A DNA stretch of 57,709 bases from Anaerolineaceae bacterium (GCA_002699125.1 PABI01000164.1:1-57709); one strand, 5' to 3'; positions 48,168 to 57,248 are shown, counted from the stretch's first letter. Notes: generated from the letters alone by a model not told the origin. Program-made: numbers and translations.

Positions 48168-49178
48168 TTATTTAACTCTTGCAGTTGTTTTTCGTTGAAT
48201 AAGTTCGGTTGGTAAAACTATTTTTTGAGGTTGTGCTGCTGGATCATTGATTTCTTCTAGAAGCAGCTTTGCCCCACGTTGGCCAGATTGAAACAGCTTT
48301 TGTCGTATAGTGGTTAAATGCAGGTACTCGGTGATTTCAATGTCATCATAGCCAATGATAGAAACATCATCTGGCACCCTAATACCTAACTCTTCGGCTG
48401 CTCTAAGCACGCCAAAGGCTTGGGTGTCTGAATAGGCAAAAATGGCAGTGGGTGGGTCTGGTAGAGTAAGCAAATCACGCGCCAGCTGTTTGGCGGCGCG
48501 GCGCGAAAGCTCTCCCTGACGGTGATATTCGGGGCAAAAAGGAATATCTGCCTCAGCCAACGCTTTACGATACCCATTATAACGGTCGATAACCGGCTGA
48601 AAATTAAAAGGATTCTCGTGCATATGATCGCTTAGATAAGCAATTTTGCGGTGACCGAGATCAATGAGATGCTTGGTTGCTTTGTAACCACCTTCCAGAT
48701 CGTCGATGATGATATGGCTTAGGCGAGGATGGGTTGCGTCCACCAAAACTGTGGGAATGCCGGCGTTGATAAAAGTATCAACTGTGTGGTCAGTTGGGGC
48801 TAAAGACATGATAAGCAAGCCATCGACCCGATCGTTACGGGCCAATTCACGAAAATATCGATCGCGTCTGACCGTGGTTTCCACATTATAGAGGACAAAA
48901 TCATACTCGCTTTCAGCGAGGACTTTATCCAGACCGCGAAACCGCTCTACATAGGAGGCCCGCACGAAAAAAGGCGCGATGACAGCCACAGTCATTGTTT
49001 TACCCAAAGAGAGGCGGCGGGCGATTGGGCTTGGGGTGAACTCTAGTTCTTCAATTGCGGCTAAAACCTTCAGGCGGGTCGTTTCACGAACGGCAGGATT
49101 GCGATTGAGTACCCGGGAAACCGTCCCGACACCAACACCTGCTTTTTTAGCGACGTCCCTGATGGTTACGCTGGCCAT
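48168..49178 (-). CDS. LacI-family transcriptional repressor of the sugar cluster (AglR-like)
   Basis: A 336-residue regulator. The N-terminal helix-turn-helix is VTIRDVAKKAGVGVGTVSRV with the hinge helix SPIARRLSLGK. The periplasmic-binding-protein-like core follows (VAVIAPFF, DGLLIMSLAPT, HPRLSHIIIDDLEGGY, IIGYDDIEITEYL). It lies directly upstream of the transporter genes on the same strand, as in rhizobial agl operons. A perfect LacI-type palindrome lies about 95 nt upstream of its start, so it probably represses itself and perhaps the whole cluster. ATG 49178 fits the family start. Confidence 0.87.
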   Translation of the reverse strand: MASVTIRDVAKKAGVGVGTVSRVLNRNPAVRETTRLKVLAAIEELEFTPSPIARRLSLGKTMTVAVIAPFFVRASYVERFRGLDKVLAESEYDFVLYNVETTVRRDRYFRELARNDRVDGLLIMSLAPTDHTVDTFINAGIPTVLVDATHPRLSHIIIDDLEGGYKATKHLIDLGHRKIAYLSDHMHENPFNFQPVIDRYNGYRKALAEADIPFCPEYHRQGELSRRAAKQLARDLLTLPDPPTAIFAYSDTQAFGVLRAAEELGIRVPDDVSIIGYDDIEITEYLHLTTIRQKLFQSGQRGAKLLLEEINDPAAQPQKIVLPTELIQRKTTARVK

Positions 49179-49271
49179 CAGATTTCCTTTGCTTAAGGTT
49201 TAAAGATGTATTTTGTATTGAGGATTTTTACTAAAATATTTTGAAGCCCTTCTTCCTATGGTTATGGAACA

Positions 49272-49287
49272 ATGGAACCGGTTCCAT
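49272..49287. promoter_or_regulatory. LacI-type operator
   Basis: ATGGAACCGGTTCCAT is a perfect 16-bp palindrome with the central CG usual for LacI-family sites. It lies 94-109 nt upstream of the lacI-type start codon. I found no second full copy in front of the binding-protein gene or trehalose synthase. Confidence 0.65.
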
Positions 49288-49383
49288 AGAGTCCTAATAT
49301 ACAATAGGGCTGAAACGATGTCAAGGATTTTGGGCAATTTATCCAAATTCAGCCGGGCATCTACTTTATTTCGTTGTAGGCCG

Positions 49384-49466
49384 CAGGTATTAGAGGTGCA
49401 ACGCACTTGCAAAGATTTTGCGGAGCATCATCGTAGTGCAAGTGCGTCGCACCTTCAAAATACCTG
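49384..49466. repeat. Inverted repeat of the GGTGCRACGCACTTGCA family, copy 2
   Basis: GGTGCAACGCACTTGCA (49395-49411) pairs with TGCAAGTGCGTCGCACC (49437-49453) with one mismatch. An outer stem pairs CAGGTATT (49384-49391) with AATACCTG (49459-49466). It ends 2 nt before the stop codon of the PLD-like gene. The same core is found at 7627-7687. Confidence 0.75.
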
Positions 49467-49468
49467 TG

Positions 49469-51883
49469 TTATTGGGGCAATGTTCCTGGGCTGGGGAATT
49501 CCCATTCGCGGAAATCAAAGGTGCAATCATCGGTATCGCGATCGTAAGGGAAACGTTCCAGGCTGGCGTTGAGGTGGATAACGGTTGCGCAGCCTATGAC
49601 GCCTGGATAACTGCCTGTACCATATGTCACCACATCCACCACCTGATCGCTGGGATCGCGCAAAATCACTTCGTCGCCACCGTTGCCTAGCTGCAGAAAG
49701 GTTGCCGGATCGCCCCAATTGAGATCGTCTATGAGGTTGGGTACGGCCGTATCCGTTGCCAAAATCTCAAAATCGGGCTTAAAGGTGTGGGCATTGAAAA
49801 ATTCTGTTGCGGCGACCGCCACCACGATGGTTTCGCCAGGGGCGATCAGGGTGCCCGCCGGGAAGCGGCGCACATCTTCAAAATCTCCGGGGTTTACGGC
49901 GTCACCCAAACTGTAATTGCTCAAGTCGATAACCGCTCCCGTCGGATTCACCAGTTCGATGAACTCGCGCGCTTCGGAACCCGTAGGATCGTACAGCACT
50001 TCGCTGATGAGGACGTGTGTGGCGGGGCCGATGTAGTTGTTGAGCACAACGGGCAGGTAGACAGTTGCGCCCCAATCTCGCTGGAACATGTCGGCCAGGT
50101 AGGCATAGGCATCGTTGGACTGCACTTGCAGCGCCAGTTCCCGGTTGCCTTTGCTAGACTGTTCACTGCCGTTGAGGCTGCCGACGTGCAGGTAGCCCTG
50201 GCCATCAATCTGTACCAGCACCATTTTGTTATGAATGCCCAGGCCGGCAGGATTGCCCGTTTTGCAGGCCAGTTCCAGCAACTCAGCTTCGGCGATGCCG
50301 TTGACATAGGCGCAGGTAGCCGTGTTGCTGGTGGCATCGCCGTCGTCAAACAGGCTGTCGAGCAAAATTTGCACGGAGGCACCGCGGCGGGCGGCGGCGA
50401 TGTATGCCTCTATGCGCGGGCTGGGATCGTCCATGGCGTTGGAAGAAGTTGACCCCCAATACGGCCGTTCATCCAGCTGCTCCACCAAAACCACATCCCC
50501 ATTACCCGCTTGGCCCACCAATCCAAGAAGCGAATCGGTGTTACGCAGGCTGTTTTCCGGTGAGTGGACCAGTTCGTAGGCAAACGTGCCGTTGAAAGTG
50601 GCGGCAGTGGGGAAGCGCACCGTGTACGTGATGCCGCCCGTTTCCAAATCAGGCACAAAGCCGGGATCTGGTCCACCAATGTACGCGGTATTGGTGATGT
50701 CTACGTGATTGGTCAGGTCAAAATCGACGTCGAACAAGCCTTGCACATGGGCCACCACGCCGGGCGCATCGGTGACCAGCACCACACCGCGCCGCCCCCA
50801 GGTGCCGTCGGCTTTATCGTCGCTGGGCATGGAGTTGGGGCTGAGGTTTTCGCTGCTGATAATGACCTTCTGGCCGTCTATGAGGATGAACTTGGCATGG
50901 AGAAAACGGTAGCGGTCGTTGATATCGTTATCGCTGTCGCTGATCATGAACCAGCATTCGCCACCGGCGGTTTCTATTTGCTGGCAGATATACTTTTCCT
51001 GCTCGGGCACACCGCCGATGGGCGCGCCTTCCAACAAAATGGTGACATCCACGCCCCGGTTAAGCGCGGCAATGAGGTCGTTGGCAATGGCTACGTTCTC
51101 GAAGGTCATCGTTTCGATGGCGATGCTGGTTTGGGCGGCGTCCAGGTGCATTTTGAGCGTTTCATAGGCATTGTCTGGGGCGACGGCCACGGTGAGCGTG
51201 CCCGATTCGGTGAACTTGGCGGTTTGGAAGTAGGTGTCTAAATCCCAGCCGGGATAGAGGACTTTACGGCCGTTTACCACATCCCCCGTACTTTGGGCCC
51301 AATCGGCCGCTGTGTCGGTGTCCGGCACAGGCATCCCGCTAATCTGGTCGCGCATCCGGTACAAGATTTGCCCTTCTGCGCCAAAAACAGAGGCAACGGT
51401 GTAGGGATTTACGGCCGTTCCGCTCCAGCCCGTGATGGTGGTGATGCCTCCTTCATAAACGAGTGCATCTACAATCGTGCCTAAATCATCGGAGAGAATA
51501 ACTTCATCCCCTGTATTGCTGAAACCAGGCCAGGTACCGTCGGGTACGTAATCGGGGGCAAAACCAAACTGGCGGGTGAAGCTGTCGGTGTCGTTCGCCA
51601 GCCAGATTGTTTCCCCGGCTGCCAACGTGATGCCGCCAGGAACGGTGGCAAAGCTGGTGTCTTCACCGTCGTTGAGCCGCCAGTTGCTGATGTCAACGGC
51701 CGTTCCTGACACGTTGATCAATCGCACAGCTTCATCAGGATCATTGGTCTCAAAGCCGTCATAATAAACAGCGTCAATGAGGATCGCACTGCCGCCGGCG
51801 CTGGAATTAGGAGCAAAGATAGCCCAGAGAATGAGCAAGGGGAATACGGCCGTAGCCAGCAAGAAAACAAGACGTTTTGTCAT
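49469..51883 (-). CDS. Secreted LTD-PLD-PLD-LTD protein (phospholipase D-like)
   Basis: A protein of about 804 residues with an N-terminal hydrophobic signal (MTKRLVFLLATAVFPLLILW). It has a lamin-tail domain (about 35-165), two phospholipase D-like halves, and a second lamin-tail domain (about 640-800). The first HKD motif is intact (HAKFILID, then SSEN). In the second (HNKMVLVQID, then GSLNGS) the Asp is two residues later than usual. It should act outside the cell on phosphodiesters such as lipid or nucleic acid. Lamin-tail domains are thought to bind surfaces or DNA. The start is ATG 51883 behind AGGAGG. The stop is next to a repeat. Confidence 0.82.
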   Translation of the reverse strand: MTKRLVFLLATAVFPLLILWAIFAPNSSAGGSAILIDAVYYDGFETNDPDEAVRLINVSGTAVDISNWRLNDGEDTSFATVPGGITLAAGETIWLANDTDSFTRQFGFAPDYVPDGTWPGFSNTGDEVILSDDLGTIVDALVYEGGITTITGWSGTAVNPYTVASVFGAEGQILYRMRDQISGMPVPDTDTAADWAQSTGDVVNGRKVLYPGWDLDTYFQTAKFTESGTLTVAVAPDNAYETLKMHLDAAQTSIAIETMTFENVAIANDLIAALNRGVDVTILLEGAPIGGVPEQEKYICQQIETAGGECWFMISDSDNDINDRYRFLHAKFILIDGQKVIISSENLSPNSMPSDDKADGTWGRRGVVLVTDAPGVVAHVQGLFDVDFDLTNHVDITNTAYIGGPDPGFVPDLETGGITYTVRFPTAATFNGTFAYELVHSPENSLRNTDSLLGLVGQAGNGDVVLVEQLDERPYWGSTSSNAMDDPSPRIEAYIAAARRGASVQILLDSLFDDGDATSNTATCAYVNGIAEAELLELACKTGNPAGLGIHNKMVLVQIDGQGYLHVGSLNGSEQSSKGNRELALQVQSNDAYAYLADMFQRDWGATVYLPVVLNNYIGPATHVLISEVLYDPTGSEAREFIELVNPTGAVIDLSNYSLGDAVNPGDFEDVRRFPAGTLIAPGETIVVAVAATEFFNAHTFKPDFEILATDTAVPNLIDDLNWGDPATFLQLGNGGDEVILRDPSDQVVDVVTYGTGSYPGVIGCATVIHLNASLERFPYDRDTDDCTFDFREWEFPSPGTLPQ

Positions 51884-52188
51884 CACAACCCTCCTAATAG
51901 TGATGGCTGAGTGCCGCAGCACTCATTGGTATGAAATTGGTTTACAACTGTTGGGACACGAGACTGGCCCCTGCGAAAAGTTTACCCGCTGCATAACTGA
52001 GAGGCAAAAATTACTTTGCGGCAGTGTCAGGCATTGGGGATTGCGTCTTATAAAACGTCCTATAAAAATTGAAGCCAATCTGCCCTTTGCCTGGCACTTG
52101 TTAGAAGCAGGTCGATTAGACTTGACTGTCTAGACCTGTTGGTCTAATATATGTGTCAGGTAAAAATTCAAAACAATAAGGCGGTTTT
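51884..52188. other. Gene-free interval between the PLD-like and tetR genes
   Basis: This 305-nt gap separates divergent genes and must hold both promoters. It contains a short hairpin GAGTGCCGCAGCACTC (51909-51924) near the PLD-like start. Near the tetR side is a direct repeat of TATAAAA around 52050-52075 and the tandem operators at 52117-52146. No open frame with a good ribosome binding site is seen. Confidence 0.6.
52117..52146 (+). promoter_or_regulatory. Tandem TetR-type operators
   Basis: Two copies of TAGAC-N6-GTCTA stand head to tail: 52117-52132 (spacer TTGACT) and 52131-52146 (spacer CTGTTG), sharing the TA at 52131-52132. They end 42 nt before the tetR start codon, so a bound repressor would block the tetR-exporter promoter. 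TTGACT in the first spacer may be a -35 element. Confidence 0.7.
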
Positions 52189-52803
52189 ATGAGTTTTACG
52201 AAGTCCTTTGAACATAAGCAGAAGTTGCTGGATGCGGCGCTTGAAGAATTTAACGCCTACGGCTACGAACAGGCGTCGATTAACCGCATTTTGGATAAAG
52301 CTGGCATGAGCAAAGGACAATTTTATTACCATTTTAAAAACAAGGAAGCGTTGTATTTTGCCCTGATGGAATTGGGTATTGAGAAAAAGCTGGAATATTT
52401 TGCCAGCCTTAATCTGCTGGCGGATTCACCCAAGGATATTTTTGACCTCTTTAAGACGCAACTTCGCTATGGCATTGCCTTCGCTATAGAGCATCCGGCA
52501 ATTTATCAGTTGAGCCAGGCACTGTTGAAGGAAAAAGGGAACCCCATCTATGAGAAAGTGATGGCAAGATATGATTTTAAAGAAAACGAAGTTATTGGTC
52601 AGTTGATTGAAGGTGCTTATGCACGTGGTGAGTTTCGGGATGATTTTCCGCTGGGCTTTGTTAAGCAGATGATTGGTTATTTGTTTAATCAGGTGACCGA
52701 TTTTGTTACTTTGGACGATCCCGATGAGATGGAAAAGAACCTGAACTATCTGATCGATTTTATGCGCAACGGGTTGGCTAAATGCCAGGAGATTGGCGAC
52801 TAG
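52189..52803 (+). CDS. TetR/AcrR-family repressor of the downstream exporter
   Basis: A 204-residue regulator. The N-terminal helix-turn-helix is typical: KLLDAALEEFNAYGYEQASI, then ILDKAGMSKGQFYYHFKNKE. A helical ligand-binding domain follows. It is the first gene of a likely four-gene operon with an ABC-2 exporter and is preceded by tandem operators, so autoregulation relieved by an exported compound is likely. ATG 52189 follows AAGGCGG. The stop codon TAG forms the first bases of a repeat. Confidence 0.88.
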   Translation: MSFTKSFEHKQKLLDAALEEFNAYGYEQASINRILDKAGMSKGQFYYHFKNKEALYFALMELGIEKKLEYFASLNLLADSPKDIFDLFKTQLRYGIAFAIEHPAIYQLSQALLKEKGNPIYEKVMARYDFKENEVIGQLIEGAYARGEFRDDFPLGFVKQMIGYLFNQVTDFVTLDDPDEMEKNLNYLIDFMRNGLAKCQEIGD

Positions 52804-52841
52804 AGAGTGGAGATTATTACTCTCCAGTCAACCAATCTCTA
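52801..52841. repeat. Inverted heptamer element (GAGATTGG family)
   Basis: TAGAGA (52801-52806) pairs with TCTCTA (52836-52841), and GAGAGTGGAGATT inside is partly repeated in inverse as CTCTCCAGTC and CCAATCTC. The units match the GGAGATT/GGAGACT tract at 4619-4646. The TAG at its left edge is the tetR stop codon. It fills most of the gap before the ABC ATPase gene. Confidence 0.55.
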
Positions 52842-52863
52842 AAGAAAATAATCAGGAGTTACA

Positions 52864-53724
52864 ATGACGAATTATGCAATTGAGGCGGAAGATTTAACCT
52901 ATCAGTATGGGGAGTTAACGGCCGTTGACCACATCAACTTCCACGTAGCCGAAGGCGAAATCCTGGGCTTTTTGGGGCCGAATGGTGCGGGGAAATCTAC
53001 CACTGTGCAGATGCTGACGGGGCAGCTGCTGCCCAAAACGGGCAAGGCTGCTCTGATGGGCATGGATATTACCAGGCAGACCAAGCAAATCCAGGCCAAA
53101 ATAGGCGTCTGCTTTGAAAACACCAATTTGTACGAACAAATGAGCGCCCTGGACAACCTGAAGCTGTTTGCCCGCCTCTACGGCAGCAATGCTGATGCCG
53201 ACGCCATGCTGACACGCGTCGGTTTAGAAGGTCGCGGCAAAGACAAGGTGGAAACGTACTCCAAGGGAATGAAGCAGCGCCTGATGGTGGCGCGAGCGCT
53301 CATCAACCAGCCGCGCATTCTTTTTCTAGACGAGCCAACAGATGGCTTAGACCCGGTTTCTTCGGAGACGATTCGCAACATCATCAAGGAAGAGCAGGCG
53401 CGGGGCACAACGGTTTTTCTGACCACCCATGACATGCTGGAAGCGGACAAATTATCTGACCGGGTGGCGTTTATCAACAAGGGTAAGATTGTCGCCCTGG
53501 ACACGCCGCACAAGCTGAAGCAGCAGTACGGCAAGCGGGCGATTATGGCGGAAGTGGAGCTGGCCGACGGCCGTTTAGAAACCCGCGAAATTACCCTGGA
53601 CGAAGCCAACACGGGCACGGCCGTTGCTGAATTGTTCGCCAAAGAAAAAGTGGTCACCTTGCACAGCGAAGAAGCCACCCTGGAAGATATTTTCATCCAG
53701 ATTACCGGACGGAGCTTAACATGA
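52864..53724 (+). CDS. ABC exporter ATP-binding protein
   Basis: A 286-residue ATPase of the ABC-2 exporter (DrrA-like) type. Walker A GPNGAGKST is at 38-46, the signature is YSKGMKQRL near 137, and Walker B is ILFLDEPTDGLDP near 156, followed by the H-loop TTHDM. It has a C-terminal extension as in drug exporters. ATG 52864 follows AGGAG by 6 nt. It overlaps the next gene by 4 nt (ATGA) and should energise the two permeases that follow. Confidence 0.9.
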   Translation: MTNYAIEAEDLTYQYGELTAVDHINFHVAEGEILGFLGPNGAGKSTTVQMLTGQLLPKTGKAALMGMDITRQTKQIQAKIGVCFENTNLYEQMSALDNLKLFARLYGSNADADAMLTRVGLEGRGKDKVETYSKGMKQRLMVARALINQPRILFLDEPTDGLDPVSSETIRNIIKEEQARGTTVFLTTHDMLEADKLSDRVAFINKGKIVALDTPHKLKQQYGKRAIMAEVELADGRLETREITLDEANTGTAVAELFAKEKVVTLHSEEATLEDIFIQITGRSLT

Positions 53725-54779
53725 ACGGCCGTATCCTTCTTGCGCTTATTCAAAAAGATATTCAGGTCTTTTTTAGCAACCAATTCTTTGCCCTGGTCAC
53801 GGGGCTGGCCTTGGTAGCCTACGCCGCTATTTACTTTTTGATGCCCGCCACCGTGGATGAAACGGTGGAGATGGCCATCTTTGCCCCGGCTTTGCCCCAG
53901 CTGTTTGCCGATACGCTGGAAGACGACGGCGTGATCTTGAAAAATATGGAGTCGCAGGCAGCGCTGGAAACGGCCGTGATCGACAACGAATACGCCGTAG
54001 GTGTGGTCCTGCCCGAAGAACTCAACCAGGCGCTGGCCAGCGGTGAGCAAGGGCAAATTGAACTCTACTTCAGCCCGGACTTTCCCGAAGAGCTCAAAGA
54101 AGCGTACATCATCCTGTTTGAAGAAATAGGGTACAACCTGGGCGGGCAGCGGCTGAATATCGAGGTCCATGAGGAGATTTTGGGCGTAGACCGGGCCGGG
54201 AACCAGATTCCCCAACGGGAAAAGATGCTGCCGCTCTTCGCCGTGCTCATCCTCACCGTGGAAACCATGGGGCTGGCCAGCCTGATCAGCAGCGAAATTG
54301 AAGCGGGCACGCTGCAAGCGCTGCTCATTACTCCCATGCGCATGGAAGGGCTGTTTATCGCTAAAGGCACGGTTGGTGTTGGCCTCGCCTTCTTCCAGGC
54401 GATGGTCCTCATGGCTGTGACCGGCGGCTTGAGCCAGCAGCCGCTGCTTATCACGGTGGCCCTGCTGCTGGGGTCGTTTATGGTGACCGGGCTGGGCTTT
54501 TTGATCGCTTCTGTGGCCACCGACATCATGTCGGTGATGGCCTGGAGCGTGCCCATTATCTTGTTGTTGGCCTTACCTGCCTTCGGTCTGCTGCTGCCGG
54601 GAATAACCACCGATTGGGTGCAGATACTCCCCTCTTATTATTTGATCGATACAGTTTACGGAGCCGCCACCCTTAACCTGGGCTGGGCCGATGCTGGTTC
54701 TAACCTGCTGATCTTAGCCGCCTTCTCCCTGGCCTTTATGGGATTGGGCATTGTGGTGTTACGGAGGAAGTTCCAATGA
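53721..54779 (+). CDS. ABC-2 type permease, first subunit
   Basis: A 352-residue membrane protein. One N-terminal helix (about 22-42) is followed by a large outside domain (about 45-165) and five or six helices in the C-terminal half. The ABC-2 pattern SLISSEIEAGTLQALLITPM is present near 190. It overlaps both neighbours by 4 nt, so translation of the three exporter genes is coupled. Substrate unknown; the TetR link suggests a toxic small molecule. Confidence 0.82.
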   Translation: MNGRILLALIQKDIQVFFSNQFFALVTGLALVAYAAIYFLMPATVDETVEMAIFAPALPQLFADTLEDDGVILKNMESQAALETAVIDNEYAVGVVLPEELNQALASGEQGQIELYFSPDFPEELKEAYIILFEEIGYNLGGQRLNIEVHEEILGVDRAGNQIPQREKMLPLFAVLILTVETMGLASLISSEIEAGTLQALLITPMRMEGLFIAKGTVGVGLAFFQAMVLMAVTGGLSQQPLLITVALLLGSFMVTGLGFLIASVATDIMSVMAWSVPIILLLALPAFGLLLPGITTDWVQILPSYYLIDTVYGAATLNLGWADAGSNLLILAAFSLAFMGLGIVVLRRKFQ

Positions 54780-55849
54780 GTTTAAGACGTGTTGCTGTGT
54801 TATTGGGTAAAGAGTTCACGCGTGGCGCGCGTAATTTTATCTTTATTTTTGCCATTGTAGTGCCGATTGTGTTCAGCCTGGTGCTGTCGCTGCTGTTTGG
54901 CACTTTCTTTTCTGGCAAGCCAAAGCTGGGCGTGGCCGATGCCGGCAGTTCACGGCTGGTGACGCAGGCCCAGGCGGTCGATTCGATCATTGTGAATGAG
55001 TATGAATCGGATGCGGCGCTGCGTGAGGCGGTGCTGGCCGGGGTGGTGGATGTGGGGCTGACGCTGCCGGCGACGTTTGATACGGTCGTGCAAACCGGCG
55101 ATAGCGTGGCAGTAGAAGCATACATCTGGGGTGAAAGCCTGCTGCAAGACCGGGCCATTCTGGGCACCTCCATCGCCGTCTGGATTCGCACCATTGCCGG
55201 GCAGGAAAAGCCGGTAGAGATTGTGGCCACAACGCTGGGGGATGAAACGGCCGTTCCCTGGGAAGACCGCCTGCTGCCTTTTGTCGTGCTCATGACCATC
55301 ATGATTGGCGGCATTATGGTGCCGGCTACCTCATTGGTAGAAGAAAAAATGAAACGCACCCTGACGGCAATCACCACCACGCCCACTTCGGTAGGTGAAG
55401 TGTACCTGGCCAAAGGGCTGCTGGGCGTCATCGTCGGTGTGGTGATGGGCGTAGTCATTTTGGCCATAAACCGCGCTTTTGGCAGCCAGCCGCTGCTGCT
55501 GGTGGCGCTGCTGGCCCTGAGCGGTATGCTGGCCTCCGCCTTTGGCATTTTGCTAGGAATATTGCTCAAGGATATTAATTCGCTGTTTGCCACCATTAAG
55601 GGAATTGGCATTTTGCTCTATGCGCCGGCGATTGTGTACCTGTTTCCCTCGCTGCCGGAGTGGGTGGGGCGCATTTTCCCCACCTACTACGTCATCGGTC
55701 CGATTATAGATGTGACGCAGCAGGGCGCGACGTTTGCCGACATTGCCCCGGACGTGGCCATTCTCATCGGCATCATCCTGCTGCTGGTGGCCATTGTGGC
55801 TGTTTTGACCCGCCGGGCGCGGCAGGGCGGGGCGTTGGCGGCGGCTTAA
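54776..55849 (+). CDS. ABC-2 type permease, second subunit
   Basis: A 357-residue membrane protein with the same layout as the preceding one: a helix near 20-42, an outside domain (about 45-165) and a C-terminal helical block. It contains the ABC-2 motif SLVEEKMKRTLTAITTTPTS near 185. It probably forms a heterodimer with the first permease. It ends the operon. The downstream gap holds repeat fragments but no classical terminator. Confidence 0.82.
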   Translation: MSLRRVAVLLGKEFTRGARNFIFIFAIVVPIVFSLVLSLLFGTFFSGKPKLGVADAGSSRLVTQAQAVDSIIVNEYESDAALREAVLAGVVDVGLTLPATFDTVVQTGDSVAVEAYIWGESLLQDRAILGTSIAVWIRTIAGQEKPVEIVATTLGDETAVPWEDRLLPFVVLMTIMIGGIMVPATSLVEEKMKRTLTAITTTPTSVGEVYLAKGLLGVIVGVVMGVVILAINRAFGSQPLLLVALLALSGMLASAFGILLGILLKDINSLFATIKGIGILLYAPAIVYLFPSLPEWVGRIFPTYYVIGPIIDVTQQGATFADIAPDVAILIGIILLLVAIVAVLTRRARQGGALAAA

Positions 55850-55927
55850 AAGTCGTCCGCTGGCCCAATTTGTTGTTACAATCAACTGGAAATGGTCGGG
55901 AACGGCCGTTTCCGGTTTTTTATTTAC

Positions 55928-55991
55928 GCCACAGAGAACACAGAGAGTAAGAGAGCTTGAGACAAATCTGCGTAATCTGCGAAATCTGCGG
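55928..55991. repeat. CACAGAG repeat arm and three 9-nt tandem units
   Basis: GCCACAGAGAACACAGAGAG (55928-55947) is a single arm of the family seen as an inverted pair at 14357-14421. Then AATCTGCGT, AATCTGCGA and AATCTGCGG follow in tandem at 55965-55991. Both lie in the leader of the cytochrome P450 gene. The gap 55850-56012 holds no other feature except one ACGGCCGT site. Confidence 0.65.
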
Positions 55992-56012
55992 ATTAAGAAA
56001 GGGAGCAACCCA

Positions 56013-57224
56013 ATGGCAGTTGAACGCAAATATGAATTGTACACCCACGAGGCAAAAGCCAGCGCCTATGAACTCTTTGCCAAAATGCGGCAGGATGATC
56101 CTGTTCACTGCCAGCCGGGCATCGACGGCAAGACGATGATCTGGTTTGTGACCAGCTACGATGAAGTGGAGCAGGTGCTGCGCGATGATAAACATTTTGT
56201 ACGCGAGGCCAAAAACGCCCTGCCGCCGGATCAGGTTTACCAGCCCGATCCGCTGGAAGCGATGATGTCCAACCACATGCTCAACAAAGATTGGGACGAT
56301 CACCGCCGCCTGCGCACGCTGGTAAGCCAGGCGTTTACGCCGCGGCGGGTGCAAATGCTGCGGCCGCGCATTCAAGAAATTGCCAATGAGCTGCTCGACG
56401 GCGTTGTTGGCCAGGGGCAAATGGACCTCATCGCCGATTATTCGTTTCACTTGCCCACCATTGTCATCGCCGAAATGTTAGGCATTCCCGTAGCGGATCG
56501 AGGCAAGTTTAAGGTGTGGTCCCAGGCGGCGCTCATGCCCACGCTGGATGATGACAGTCTGGCGGAGTTTATGGCACACATGCAGGAATTTATGACCTAC
56601 CTGCGCAACCTGTTTGACGAGCGGCGCGAAACGCCCGGGGACGATCTGCTTTCTGCCTTGCTGCAAGCGGAAGCTGATGGCGACAGCCTGAGCGAGATGG
56701 AACTGTTTTCCATGCTCGTTTTGCTGATCATTGCCGGTCACGAGACGACGGTGAGCCTGATTGCCAACGCGATGGTTGCTCTGTGGCAGCACCCGGACCA
56801 ACTGGAATTGTTGAAAAAAGAACCGGCGCGCATGAAAACGGCCGTTGAAGAGTTCCTCCGCTACGATAATTCCGTGGAGCGCGCCTTTAACCGCTGGGTG
56901 GCCGAAGACATGACGCTGGGCGACCAGTTCCTGCCCAAAGGTTCCCTGGTTATTCCCATTGTGGCCGCCGCTAACCACGATCCTGAAACGTTTGCCGACC
57001 CGGAGCGGCTGGACGTGACCCGCGAGACGAACAACCACCTCAGCTTTGGCAAAGGAGCCCATTACTGCCTGGGCGCACCGCTGGCCCGATTGGAAACGGA
57101 AATTGCCCTTAACACGCTGCTGGAGCGCCTGCCCAACATCCAGATGAGCATTCCGTTTAGCGAGCTGCGCTGGCGGCTCAGCCCCGGCTTCCGCACGCTG
57201 GAGACGCTGCCGGTGCAGTGGTAA
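56013..57224 (+). CDS. Cytochrome P450
   Basis: A 403-residue soluble class I-type P450. The oxygen-binding I-helix motif AGHETT is at 241-246 and the ExxR motif is EEFLR (Glu280, Arg283). The heme ligand is Cys352 in FGKGAHYCLGAPLARLE. There is no membrane anchor. The substrate is unknown, and no ferredoxin or reductase gene is adjacent. ATG 56013 follows GGGAG. The gene runs convergent to hpt. Such P450s in Chloroflexota often act in secondary metabolism or xenobiotic oxidation, but nothing here decides that. Confidence 0.92.
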   Translation: MAVERKYELYTHEAKASAYELFAKMRQDDPVHCQPGIDGKTMIWFVTSYDEVEQVLRDDKHFVREAKNALPPDQVYQPDPLEAMMSNHMLNKDWDDHRRLRTLVSQAFTPRRVQMLRPRIQEIANELLDGVVGQGQMDLIADYSFHLPTIVIAEMLGIPVADRGKFKVWSQAALMPTLDDDSLAEFMAHMQEFMTYLRNLFDERRETPGDDLLSALLQAEADGDSLSEMELFSMLVLLIIAGHETTVSLIANAMVALWQHPDQLELLKKEPARMKTAVEEFLRYDNSVERAFNRWVAEDMTLGDQFLPKGSLVIPIVAAANHDPETFADPERLDVTRETNNHLSFGKGAHYCLGAPLARLETEIALNTLLERLPNIQMSIPFSELRWRLSPGFRTLETLPVQW

Positions 57225-57248
57225 TTGATTCACGCACGATGCTGCTGA

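Noticed and set aside
44011..49742. The copy-poor stretch for ACGGCCGT as proof of recent gene transfer
   Set aside because: Two copies instead of about seven is suggestive, but binding-protein and permease genes may simply avoid the codons; composition statistics would be needed.
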